Source: Myrmaecium sp. VS I D KN 1
Taxonomy: Eukaryota; Ascomycota; Dothideomycetes; Valsariales; Valsariaceae
Assembly: GCA_019775845.1 (NCBI GenBank)
Contig: JADQAV010000015.1
Location: 1,443,061-1,507,060 of the forward strand
DNA length: 64,000 nucleotides
Reading direction: 5' to 3'
The notes beneath the pieces are model-generated. The model did no database searches, was not told the origin of the DNA, and saw only the letters and a list, made by a program, of their open reading frames with translations. Below are positions 19,389-29,665 of this stretch, piece by piece. Position 1 is the first letter of the stretch, and the number at the start of each line of letters is the position of its first letter. Made by a program: the position numbers and the translations under genes.

Positions 19389-21080
19389 TCATTCCATTGC
19401 CCTCCTCTTCCTCCACCGCTCATACCCATGATCCACTCCCAACTTCGAAACCGGCCTCTCCATCGCCGCCGCCACCCATTTGTCCCGCACTCCATGCCAG
19501 GAGTCTGGTAAGTCCCGCACCTCAAAGCGCAGGAACTCCACCCTAGCCTCCTTCAAAAAGCTCTCCACCTCATTCTGAAAATCCCTCTTCTGGATGCCGA
19601 GCAGGTGTTGCGGCTCCAATCCGAATTCAGGACCGATCGCGAACTCCAGCGTTAGGCTGCTCAGCGTCCCCTGGAACCCGAGCCGGTTCAAACTGCCGAT
19701 GGGTTCGAGAAAGCTGAATTCCTTACGGCGGCGCGGCATGGAGCAGGATGAGGGTGCGTCTGTCATAATGACATCTTCCATATCGCTGTCCTTGTCGTCT
19801 TCGAAGGGTACTTCGACATGAACAATGACGTTGGTGAATAGCCGGCAGATGTGCGCGGGCGGCATGTCTACGTTACGACAGAGGACGGGCTCGCCGGGGT
19901 TGTGGAAGAAGCAGCGGCTCACCCGGTATGTGATAACGAGGGTCAGCTTGGATAGGATGGTGAGCACTTGCTGGATGAATTGCTGCTGCGCCGGGCAGAG
20001 CGAGGTCAGCGGCGACGCGGTGGTGGTCAGGCTCCGGTGTGTGGTAATGAGGCGGGTGCTGCCGCAGTGATGCAGGTCGATGGGTGGGTACCACGTTTCT
20101 GTGGAGCGAAAGCTGGGGGTGTACATTTGCCCGATCTCGTTGAAGAGGGTGGCTAGTTGGGCGGTGGTGATGGTTGGGTGGGTTGGGGGGTGGGCATGAT
20201 GGAGAAGTTCCTGTAGGCGTTGGAGTTTGTCGGGAGTCGAGATGGAGGAGGCCAGGATCGAAGAGATGTCGTTGGGATCAAGGTTGTCGTCGGCTTGCTG
20301 GGCGTGGTTTTGCTTTTGTTTTTTGGTGGATCGAGTGGGTTTACTGGTTGATGCTTGCGATCTCGTACGCTTCAGTGACTCCTGTCCGGCAGGCGAAGGG
20401 CGCTTGGTACCTCTAGAACCTTGAGGTTCAGTGGAATCACTCTTTCCGTCCACCTTGCTCGACACCTTGCCCTTGGTCGATCGATCTCTCGGCGCCATGT
20501 TGATGTGCACGTTTATTCGCTTTAATCTGATCTCGCAGCTGTCGGGTTCCTTCCAGGTTTCCGCGTATTGACGAGCGCGTACGTCGTTCGGTCGGTCTGT
20601 ATATATACATCTCCATCCATTGTTCCTGCATGAACGACAGGCATTGTTCCCATCTCCGTTACAACGAGCCTTGAGTAGCCTGCACTGATGACAGGCACGT
20701 TTATGGCGCTTGGGCATCTGGGGAGCGGGAACAGTGATGTCTATTGTGGACATGGGGTGGACATTGTTACGGAGCGAAGGAGTGATAGATATCTGTTCTG
20801 TGCTGGGGCTCGAAGAGGCTCCGGCTTCATTGTTAACTTTTGATCGATCGTTGGTAGACCGGACGCTGAACAGCTGCTGGTCACCAGAGGCACAATGGTC
20901 TGTCTCCTGCTCGGCCTGCTTGCTTTTCTGTTCTTTTCGACCTTGCTCAACCATACCAACGAAGTTACCATGGACCATGTCTTCCGGGTCGATACCAAGC
21001 TGCGTCCAAGCCTGACTGGCATGATACCAGTACATGTCTTGCCAGTGGTGGATACGGGGGTCGACGTTTGGATCAGACAT
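19389..21080 (-). CDS. Zn2Cys6-type protein with shared C-terminal module, 563 aa
   Basis: ATG 21080 is the first in-frame ATG; the open frame above it starts only with GTG. N-terminal residues 1-60 carry an acidic/aromatic segment (HHWQDMYWYHASQAW). The cluster at residues 130-158 is C-x2-C-x6-C-x7-C-x2-C-x6-C, with the same unusual seven-residue loop as the 12951 protein. After a basic Ser/Thr/Lys linker, residues about 330-555 match the C-terminal module of 12951: TITTAQLATLF-x-x-IG, then VLCRNVDMPPAHICRLF, then LGFQGTLSSLTLEF and a closing W-V-A-A. The two are clear paralogs although only 4 kb apart. Likely a nuclear DNA-binding protein; no target can be inferred. Confidence 0.85.
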   Translation of the reverse strand: MSDPNVDPRIHHWQDMYWYHASQAWTQLGIDPEDMVHGNFVGMVEQGRKEQKSKQAEQETDHCASGDQQLFSVRSTNDRSKVNNEAGASSSPSTEQISITPSLRNNVHPMSTIDITVPAPQMPKRHKRACHQCRLLKARCNGDGNNACRSCRNNGWRCIYTDRPNDVRARQYAETWKEPDSCEIRLKRINVHINMAPRDRSTKGKVSSKVDGKSDSTEPQGSRGTKRPSPAGQESLKRTRSQASTSKPTRSTKKQKQNHAQQADDNLDPNDISSILASSISTPDKLQRLQELLHHAHPPTHPTITTAQLATLFNEIGQMYTPSFRSTETWYPPIDLHHCGSTRLITTHRSLTTTASPLTSLCPAQQQFIQQVLTILSKLTLVITYRVSRCFFHNPGEPVLCRNVDMPPAHICRLFTNVIVHVEVPFEDDKDSDMEDVIMTDAPSSCSMPRRRKEFSFLEPIGSLNRLGFQGTLSSLTLEFAIGPEFGLEPQHLLGIQKRDFQNEVESFLKEARVEFLRFEVRDLPDSWHGVRDKWVAAAMERPVSKLGVDHGYERWRKRRAME

Positions 21081-22887
21081 AGTGAGGCCTCGAGATGTCG
21101 ATCGAACTGGAGGATTCCGATGGATGCGTTTCTGGTAGGAGAACGCTGGGTTCAGAGGTATTGGAGTCGGGAGGTCGGCGGCGCTTTCAAGACGGAAAAT
21201 ATGAATATTCGTTGTTTTGCTTCTCTTGCACAGAGTCTGAAGACGCGTGCAGAAGCGCACTAGCAGCGATAGTATTGCCTGTTTCGTATCCGCAACAACG
21301 GAGTCCACGGAACTCTCCCCCGGTCTTCACTGCCAGCCTTGGCGCATTCTGGCCAGGTCGCCGGGATCTCTGAAGACCTAATAGGGCCAGTATGGGAAGA
21401 TGTGTTTAATATATAACCCATCTCGATGGGCTGAATGGAAAACGCGCGTTTGTGGTGCTCCAATCCCATTCACTCTGCAAAGGTAATGATTGCTACGCGT
21501 GAGCTGCTGCGCCTGGATTCAAGCGGTAGAAGTAGGCCTCGCTTCGCCTGGTTTGACAACCGGCAATTAGCTTTTCTCATCCATTGTTGAGTCCAACCAG
21601 ACGCTCACCATCTTTCAGCCGTTTGGTCAGCTCCCAACGTTGAAGGTATCGAGCTGACCTAACGGTGATCGACATTCAGGCCCCGATGCCGGTGCGACTC
21701 GCAGAAACGTTGTGAGCAAGCTTCAGTTACTCCCATGCTGGCCGCCCTCTTGCCTTGTTCTTCGACACCACATGTGATGGTCGCTGCCATCTTAGATCGG
21801 ACCGATCTTTCTGTCATGGATCCGACCGCATCCTGCACGGATAGTATAGCTGGAATGTTCGAGATGGTTGGCCTCCGTTCGTGCCATGAGCAGCGACAAG
21901 CCATGAGCCGTAGACCGTCCTTCTCGCTTGAAGCTGGCTGCAGGACACTGCGAAGATCGCATTTCGTCCCGGCCTTTGGATGCGTTTCCTGTCGCTTTGT
22001 ACCCATGAAAACAGATCTTCTCGGCAGGTTCGGACGACTTCCGAGAGCTACAGTTGCGTGGAGGTATCGATGTACGCGTGGCGGGTAGTGAGTGTTGAGT
22101 TACTGCGTAGGCGCGGGACGTCTGTAAAGGCTCCGTGGGGAAGAAGTGATGCAGCGGGATCAAGAATCGAGCGCATGCGCAGGAGCTGTAGGTGCTTTAG
22201 GCTCGTTCGGTCCCCAGCCAGGAACGAAGGGTGCGGCACTGACATCGATGACCGGAAGTGATGGGTAGAAGAGACACACCTCTCATAAGCAGCGAAAGAA
22301 GGAGCGTGAGCTCATATTAGTACTTTCAAATACGCGAAGGCATTCCAGTGTTTGTGTTCGTGCCACGCGCTTACGTGCACCACTGACTGGCTGAAATGAT
22401 GGGGAGACGTGTATGGTGGCAAGGTGTTGGTGCTTGCCAGGACATGGATGCCACGCCTTTGACCTAGAGAGACATGGAATGGAGACAAGACTTCTTTCCA
22501 TTTTGAAAATGGCACTTCCACTTTTCTGGGATGATGTGGCAGGTCAAGACAGCAGCTGCAAGAGAGAATTCGCAAACACGAGAAAATGACAGCAAGGCTA
22601 CGAAAATTGAACAGCTGAGGAACGGGACAAATGAGAGTGCGAAGCCGTGGGACGTTCTCCGATTGTTCAGTTTAGATTCTTTGGAAAATATGCAGTATTT
22701 ATCTGACGTGACGCACGAAAGCAACGGTTCTGACAATGCTAGGAAATGCGATTAGGGATAGAAATGAAATGTTTTACCAGGGGTATATCCAGCACCGAAC
22801 CATTAGGAAGAAAGGCCGAAAGAACCATAGAAATAGAAAGCGAACGAAACGCCGCGGGATCCCACCCGCAGTACAGGATGTCTGTAG
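21081..22887. other. Intergenic, no gene seen
   Basis: Several open frames on both strands, none with ATG plus family features. No structured element recognised. Confidence 0.4.
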
Positions 22888-24355
22888 TCACGAATCCAAC
22901 GCCGCCCGACCAAGCCGTTGCAGCCCCCTCCCGGACGCATCCCACTCCACCTCCTCCACCGTCCGATCATCGACGACCTCGATCTCGCTCTGTATATCCT
23001 CATCCTCCTCCTCACTCCCGCCAACCGCCAATCTGCCAGCCGAGTGGCTCGTAGACGGCTTCGTCGGTCGGGAGAAGCGCGCATGCCTCAGCTTCTTGCG
23101 ACGCGGTTTCCTCACGCGATCGGCGGACGCACCGGCGGACGTAGCGCGCGACAATGAAGTGACTGACGACGCGGTCGTGGGACGCTGCTGCGGTGGAGGC
23201 TTGACTGCGAAAGCGCGCAGCAAACTCTCCGCTTGCAGCTGCGCGGCCGGGCCGTCCAGATCCTCATCCTCCGAAGATTCCGGGACCTCGGAGCGAGCCG
23301 GATGCGGGATTTGACGGTGCGACAAAACCGCATGTTGAGTCTCGTCTTCGGCCTCTGAGCTCTCTTCGCTCGGCAAACTCTCTGGATGTCGCGTTTCCCC
23401 TGGCGGAGGGATGGTCGTATGGTCGTCCTCGCCCTCTGACTCCGATGAGGTGATGCCGCTCTTCATGCCTCTCCTCACGGCCTCGACATCCACCTTGCCC
23501 TTTTCCCGGAAAGCCTGCAGCAGCGCCGCTCGATCGCGCTCTTGTGAGACATCCACCGTCCTCGCCTTCACCTTCGACGGACGTCCTCTCCTTCTTGGCT
23601 TCACCACCGGCTCCACCCCCTCCTCCCCTAACGCCGACGCCGTCACAAAAGCCGAAGATTGCAAATTCAACGGCATCGCATCCGTCGTCGCAGAGGTCTC
23701 TTCCACATCCGCCTCCATCTCCATCTCCGTCTCAGCCTCCACTTCCGTGCCCTCCGCGCCCTCCGCGCGCACCTGCTCCACACTCGCCTCCTCAACCCTC
23801 CTCGGACGCCCTCTCTTCTTCCTCCCCCTCCCCGCCGCAATAGGCGCCGCCGACGCCGACGCCGACGCCATAGCCTTCGCCCTTATCCGCTCCCTTTCCT
23901 CCTCCTCCCTCGCCCGCCGCAAGTCCCGCTCCACCTGCCGATACGCCCGGAACTGCTCGTTCTCAAACCGCTCCAGCTCCGCAGGGCTCACGTACGTCAG
24001 CACATCTGCTAGGTCCGCTTCCAGCGTTGTGCTCTTTGTTGCCTCGCTCTCCTCTCCTGCGCCCTCATTGTGGGTCTCGTGCGCGCTGCTCGGCTGGATC
24101 TGAATGCGGTACACCGGCATCACCCGCGCGTCCGCGGTTCGGGACAGGATGGTGGCGACGGTGCAAGGGATCGGGGATGTGGAGGCTGGACGCGGTTTCG
24201 GCACGGGTAGGACGCGTGAGGGCATGTAGAGCGGTGCGGCATCGTCCTCTGAGGGATCGCGGGTCTGGTCATGGAGGGATGTGGGTTAGCTAGGGAGAGC
24301 TGGAAGAAAGCGTAAAGGGGCGAGGTACGCGAAAGGTTGGCCGAAGGGCTGGCAT
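22888..24355 (-). CDS. AT-hook protein, two exons, about 467 aa
   Basis: Predicted exons 24355-24329 and 24264-22888; intron 24328-24265 has donor GTACCT, branch GCTAAC and acceptor CAG. The protein has an N-terminal Pro-rich part, a charged helix with Arg/Glu (RREEEERERIRAK type), two AT-hook cores (GRKKRGRPRR and KPRRRGRPSK) about 75 residues apart, then long acidic Ser/Glu stretches and a basic patch before the C terminus. AT-hooks bind the minor groove of AT-rich DNA, so a chromatin role is likely. The frame is open upstream of the chosen ATG up to a GTG at 24511, where an AT-rich island begins, so the original start may have been lost. Family beyond AT-hook not recognised. Confidence 0.7.
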
Positions 24356-24529
24356 GGAGGTGGTTTGTGGGTGTTGGTTGTGGTTGTGGATGTGGTGGAC
24401 GCGGCGATGATGTACGGCGGACGTCGGAGGTTCGGGCGGGAATGCGGTGGTTGGGTCCGTTCGGCGATGGTTCGGAGACGACGAGGTTTCGGGTGCCTTG
24501 TTGCCAGCCACGCGATTTATTATATCACG

Positions 24530-24840
24530 GAGCTATATATTTAAAGAGTACTTAGTTCCTAGGTATACCTAGACTACTTTAGTTATTTTATAATATACTC
24601 TCTATTTAAGATTTTTAGGGTTTCCTATAATTTAAGCTTATTTAGAACCAAAAATAAATTAAAGAGCTAAAAGATGAATTCTCCTATAGAAATATATAAG
24701 TAGTTTAAGTGGAAAGAAAACTCAAGTATAGATATTTACTTAAACTTGAATACTAGGACTACTATTGATATAGAAAGGCAACAAGGAAAAGAATATATTA
24801 AATCAGAACGATATCCACTCCATAGATCTATAATATTCAC
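24530..24840. repeat. AT-rich island, likely decayed transposon
   Basis: About 310 bases of very high A+T with many TA steps and no ORF, with sharp borders against GC-rich genes on both sides. This is how repeat-induced point mutation leaves old repeats in filamentous ascomycetes. No terminal repeats or coding remnant seen. Confidence 0.65.
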
Positions 24841-24889
24841 ACGGCATTCCGTAATATCAGCCAGCTATAGCAGAATCATCACCATCCCC

Positions 24890-26941
24890 TCACAGCTCCT
24901 CTTCCCCCTGCGACTCTTCATCATACCTCATCTCCATGTCCCCATCACCGCCCCTCGGCCCTTGCCATCCCGGCTGTCCCTGCCCATCCATATATACGGT
25001 GCCATTGTAGAAATTGATAGTCCCGTAATTCACGATCCGCATATTTGCCGGACCGGAGCCGAACGCACCATCTCTGCCGTGGTTGTTCATGCTAGGACGG
25101 CGAGCGGAATGCGTTGGGCGTGGATTGTCCCGCCGCCCTCGGCTTGGGTGGAGGTTGGGTTGCATCGTTTGGCTATTGTTCTGGCTCCGCTGAGACTGCT
25201 GCCGGTAGATTTCGCTCCTCCGTCGGCGCTGTACGCTCTCGAGGCTCTCCCGCCGGCTCTGTAGGCTCCGCAGTTGGCTCTCCCGCCGCTGCGAGCTGCC
25301 ATCATGCTGGGCTAGCTGCTGGGCAGTGAGCGGGTCTGGTATGGCCTGCGGAGGAGTGCTCGGCCGTCGCGTTGAGCGGAGTGATAGCTCGGAAATGGCC
25401 GCGGCGAAGGACCCGCTGCGTTGAACCGGACCTGGGCCCGTGAACGGGTCCGGGCCTGGCGGGAGCTGGATAACGGGTTCAGGGATGGGAGGAGGGACGG
25501 ACGGTGCCGGCGTCAGGGGTGCTGGCTGTTGTTGGACTGGCTCTTGTGGTGCTGGCTGGGGAGACGGCAGCCTGGTGACTGGAGGGATTTCGCTTCCAGC
25601 CTGGGCCCGCGTCGCCTCCAGACGTGCTTGATACCGTGCTTGAGCCCGAGCCTGCGCCCGCGTCAGCATGTGCTGTGACCCTCGGGGCGGTTGAGGCAGG
25701 TCCGTGGCGGAAGGGATGTCTTCGGCAGGAGGAATATCTCAAGCTTGGGGAAGGTCTGAGGCGGGGGCAAGGTCTTCGGCGTCGGAAAGGTCTCCAGCAT
25801 TGCTGTCCACCTCCACATCCGACGCAATCGGATGGGCCGGGTCGTACTTGACGCGGCGGCGGCGGCGACGCCTGACCTCAGGCTCCGGCTGAGCCTCCGG
25901 CTTCCGCTTCTGCTGTTTTGCCTTCCCTTGCTGCTTCGTCTGGTTCGCCGGTTTCTTGCCCCCGACCGCGGCCAGTTCTTTCTCCTGTTCCTCCCGCTCC
26001 TCCTTGTCCAGGCGCTCCCGCGTCTCCTCCTCCGTCGGCGTGAAACGGGAGTCCCTCAGCGGTCGGCGGATGGCGAAGCCCGTATGTTGCATGACGTTCA
26101 CGGGGTATATACATGCATTGCGTGTGGAGGGCAAAAGGGCCAGATGAGCCTCCTTGATGCCATAGGGGGTTCGTCTCACCGGCCGGAACTTGATGCGGTC
26201 CATGAGTATGGCGAAGTCGTGCTTGAACATGCGTGGTGGTGGGAGAGTGACGGGTGCGGAGCTTCGGAACAGCTCCTCGTATTCGTGCAGCAGCCAGCGG
26301 ACGGTGTATGTGCCCATCCACCAGGACGCAGTGGCGTGGATGAGCCAGTAGTTGGCCCGCCAGAGGATGCCCTTGTATTGTCGAGATCCCACCGGGTACG
26401 GTGGTTTTGCGTCCACCATGACTGTCCCATCGCTGCCCCATTCGCCGAAGCACTGCTGTTCCTCTGCATGTCGTCGCTCCCTCTCAACCGCATCGGCTGT
26501 GATCGCTTCCATGTCCTCAAAGGCGCCCGGATAGCACCAGTTCCATCCCTCCTCCACCGGGGACCACGCCTGTTTCCGCCATCCCTTTGGGTCCTTTGCC
26601 AGCTCGCTTCCCCAGAAGCGCGTGAAGGCGTCCTCATAGCCGAGCGCACCGTATCTGGCGAGGTTGAGGAGCTCCGGGTCCTCGACCTTGTAGTTACAGT
26701 AGCGGGGCAGATAGCGGAAGCCCTTCTTGTCCTTGTGTAGCCTCCACTCGGTCTTGGCTAGCCAGGTTTTGGTCGGCTTGTGCAGGTATATTTCTGAGCC
26801 GTCTTCGAGAAAGCAGCTGTACCATAGGTCGGGAACCTCCGGCTGCTGGAAGACAATATCGTCCTCGCCGCTTCTAATCGAGGCAGGTTCGCGGATGTCA
26901 CCCGGGAGGCGCGTGGAGGAGAAAGTGTTCTGTTGGTCCAT
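24890..26941 (-). pseudogene. Orphan gene split by one in-frame TGA (400 + 23 + 259 codons)
   Basis: From ATG 26941 the frame runs 400 codons to TGA at 25741-25739, then stays open in the same frame for 23 codons to an ATG at 25669 and on to 24890. A degenerate DxPxAxDxP repeat (DLAPASDLPQA, stop, DIPPAEDIPSATDLPQP) runs through the stop, so both parts were one gene of about 682 codons. N-terminal part: aromatic-rich domain with a WYSCFLEDGSEIYLH start and several Trp; middle: basic KKPANQTKQQGKAKQQKRK and RRRRRRR; C-terminal part: Gln/Arg/Pro-rich, ending in an acidic tail after a hydrophobic NYGTINFYNGTVYMDG motif. No known family. The stop could be a mutation, an assembly error, or read through; the last 259 codons could also be translated from their own ATG. 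Confidence 0.7.
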
Positions 26942-28414
26942 GGTGATGTATATGAATTGTCGATTATATTTGGTGGGAAGGACTTCAACAGCGTGTCAGT
27001 AAATGCTGGTAATCGGTGGATTTCGATTGATGATCGTTGAGGTTTGCGAAAGTGATCTCAATCAGAATGTGCAGAGTGTCGTGTGCTGGAGATCATATTT
27101 CGCGGTCGGCGAGAGCGATGATATAGAAGAGGCGGCTCAGAGAAGCTATTCACAATGGACAGCCTTTGTTACTCCGATTGTGAAGGCGTTCTGTCCCAGC
27201 TCGATGTGACATCCATCCGTGGAACATTGTAGCTGTAACAATCAAGTAGACTTAGGTGGACCAGATGTCACAGTCCCTTAGGTCTGTGACTATTCACAGA
27301 CCTCTGTTATAGCATCTTCCATTGTCTGTTGCCTCGTTTTCTGAACGGTGCTGCTTCACGCATGCGCCTTTCGAGGTAAGGCGAGCTGAGGGCAGCCACA
27401 TCTCTCCCGTCCTTGGGGCGATCGGAGAAGGTGTTATACGAAGAGCTCAGGTATGGGTTTCCTAGTCGTGCAGGCACGCATCACTGTGTCGGGCCAGTTA
27501 CTGTGCTTGAAGTCAGATCGGGTCGATAGGTAAGTGCCATCGGTTCTGCGTGCTTGCAGGTATCAGACTGATGCTGTCGACAGGAACGAAGCGTCCCAGT
27601 CCATCAGTCTATCGGAGAAGGTGAAATCATGCGAGTGCGCCGGCCAGATGAAGTTCAGAAGTTCTGATTCTCCATTGGTTTGGCTCGGTCCTCTTGAAGG
27701 TGCAATTATATAGACGGCTTGATTGATAAACGGATCGCTCCACGGAGTTTGTGGAAGAAAACAACCTCAAAGGAGGCACGCGGTCTGAACAGATACGACT
27801 AGGTTAGGATGCTCATGAGGGAGTTTGGGGGGAAGTGCGGGAAGTATTCTTGCTTCCTGGGGTGACGCGAAGCGGGTGCTGAGGTAGAAAATAATCTGGA
27901 TCTAACAAAGCTCTCGGCGGCCAAACTGTGGCGAGCGTAAATGCGCGAAGATCTTCCATCTAGGTGCCGGCCGTGACCCGGAGCTGATCTTGGAGCATTT
28001 CTGGAGCATATATCTCATATGCTACCCGATCAGATAGTGGGACCGAAAGCCCACGCTTTATCAAGGCCACTGACATGATCCCGTGTGAGATGCACCGGAG
28101 AATTCCTGGAACATCTGTTGTGTTGCTCCGAAATCCATAAGCGACGGTCCTCCCAGTAGTCGCATATTCTTCGTGTATGATTTGGACCGCGCCGTCAGAA
28201 GCCGGCTCTTCTCGCTGGATCCGAAAAAAAATTTGTCTCTGGACTATGCGAATCAAAAGGGGCTGTTGCTGATCTCACCCGGACACCCCTCGGACCAGCT
28301 GTAGAAATGTTGTATTTCAATAGGTATCGTTCCACTTGTCGAACAGATGACTATAAGCCGTCAGAGCCGGAGAACATTTGGGCCTCCCCATTCCGGAATG
28401 GATAACATGCTTAC
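26942..28414. other. Intergenic with an inverted repeat, no gene accepted
   Basis: A perfect inverted repeat lies at 27280-27303 (see separate entry). A 98-codon minus ORF at 27960-28256 has plausible composition but no ATG at its 5' end; it could be an exon remnant. Confidence 0.4.
27280..27303. repeat. 10-bp perfect inverted repeat, 4-nt spacer
   Basis: Arms AGGTCTGTGA and TCACAGACCT at 27280-27289 and 27294-27303. In DNA this could be a binding site for a dimeric factor upstream of the minus-strand gene ending at 26941; in RNA it would be a small hairpin. Confidence 0.6.
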
Positions 28415-29665
28415 CTAAAGCATCTCGGCGAAGATCTCTGCCTCTAGCCATCGCTTCATCCACCGCCCAACCTTATCCTCTCCAGACAGCCATGCGACGA
28501 TCTCTCGCTCTTCTTCGTCAGTCCGGAACGCCAGCTTCATTTCCTTCTCGCGCACACCAGTGAAGCCAGCCCTCTCCATCTCCCGCCATGGCCGCAAGCA
28601 ATGTTCATTCCACTTGCACTCTGGCACCCATCCTCTCATCATCCATTCGCAAGCTCTCTTGATTGCGGCAACATTCGCTGCAGATTCCAGCTCGCTCGAC
28701 TCGTACCAACGAGCGTCCGGGCAGCTGCCGGGTAACCATGTCCGCAGCAGGACCTTCTCGAAAATAGCGGCGATGTGCGCTGGTGGGATCCGACATACCC
28801 TCCTCACCTGGAAGAGGCCCGAGTGGCTGTCCATCTCCGGAACCTCTCGGTTCTGGATCTCGAATATCTTGCGCTTGAGCCATGCAACGAACGACCGCTT
28901 CAACGACGCCCACTCAGGCGGGGGCAACAGCCATATGTGAGGGTCAAAGAGAGGGTGTGTGGTGATATTCTCCGGCGACGTGCCAGTTGAGGACCACCAG
29001 GGGCGACGGGCGTTGGGACCTTGGGCGAACGGGATCGTGACTAACGGCACGGATGAGAGGTTGCCCACGGTTTCGAGGATGTCAGTGAGGTCGTCGATCG
29101 TGATGGTCGATTGGGGATGTGCTTCCCGGAGTGCTTTCATGATGGCCTTGGTCTTGGGCTTGCGCTGGGTGGTAGCAAACCATGATCGTCGCTCGTTCTG
29201 ATCCGGTCGAGGCGCGGGTATAGAGTCGGATTTGTCTGTCGCTTTGCGCTTCAGGTCTTGGTCCTTGGAATGAGGTTTTACAGGTGTGACTGTGCTTTCC
29301 ACCACGGGAATCAATTCTCCAGCTGGGGCCGCTGTATCGTTTGACGAATGCTGATCATGAACGACGGAAAGTGCAGTCGTCTTGACAGGACCCCCGGCCA
29401 ATGACACGTCATATCGGGGCAGCGATATAGGACTAGGACTACTCCGTTCATCGGTCGTAGAAGACGACGAACTTTCCTGCTCGCTAAGAGGAACGCTGCT
29501 GGCAGCCCTCAGCATGTCGCGTGTGACTTGCGAATTGCTCGTCGACTTGTTATCGCAAGCCTTCTCCTTTCTGAGGCAGGAACTGCAGGGGCTGCTTCCA
29601 TCGCACTTGATCCGGTTGAGCCTGCAGAAGTCGCATGCCCTTCTGGACCGGACCAAGGTGATCAT
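28415..29665 (-). CDS. Zn2Cys6-type protein with shared C-terminal module, 416 aa
   Basis: ATG 29665. The cluster is at the very N terminus and canonical: Cys 11, 14, 21, 27, 30, 37 (C-x2-C-x6-C-x5-C-x2-C-x6-C). Residues 40-150 are a Ser/Pro/Lys linker. Residues about 180-410 resemble the C-terminal module of the 12951 and 19389 proteins: STITIDDLTDILETVG, later RRVCRIPPAHIAAIFEKVLL, and an AGFTGV-x6-LAF block before a Trp-rich end. It is the most diverged of the three. All three lie on the same strand within 17 kb. Likely a nuclear DNA-binding protein; targets unknown. Confidence 0.85.
   Translation of the reverse strand: MITLVRSRRACDFCRLNRIKCDGSSPCSSCLRKEKACDNKSTSNSQVTRDMLRAASSVPLSEQESSSSSTTDERSSPSPISLPRYDVSLAGGPVKTTALSVVHDQHSSNDTAAPAGELIPVVESTVTPVKPHSKDQDLKRKATDKSDSIPAPRPDQNERRSWFATTQRKPKTKAIMKALREAHPQSTITIDDLTDILETVGNLSSVPLVTIPFAQGPNARRPWWSSTGTSPENITTHPLFDPHIWLLPPPEWASLKRSFVAWLKRKIFEIQNREVPEMDSHSGLFQVRRVCRIPPAHIAAIFEKVLLRTWLPGSCPDARWYESSELESAANVAAIKRACEWMMRGWVPECKWNEHCLRPWREMERAGFTGVREKEMKLAFRTDEEEREIVAWLSGEDKVGRWMKRWLEAEIFAEML

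Noticed and set aside
27960-28256. 98-codon minus ORF
   Set aside because: Plausible composition but no ATG at its start and no splice partner found.
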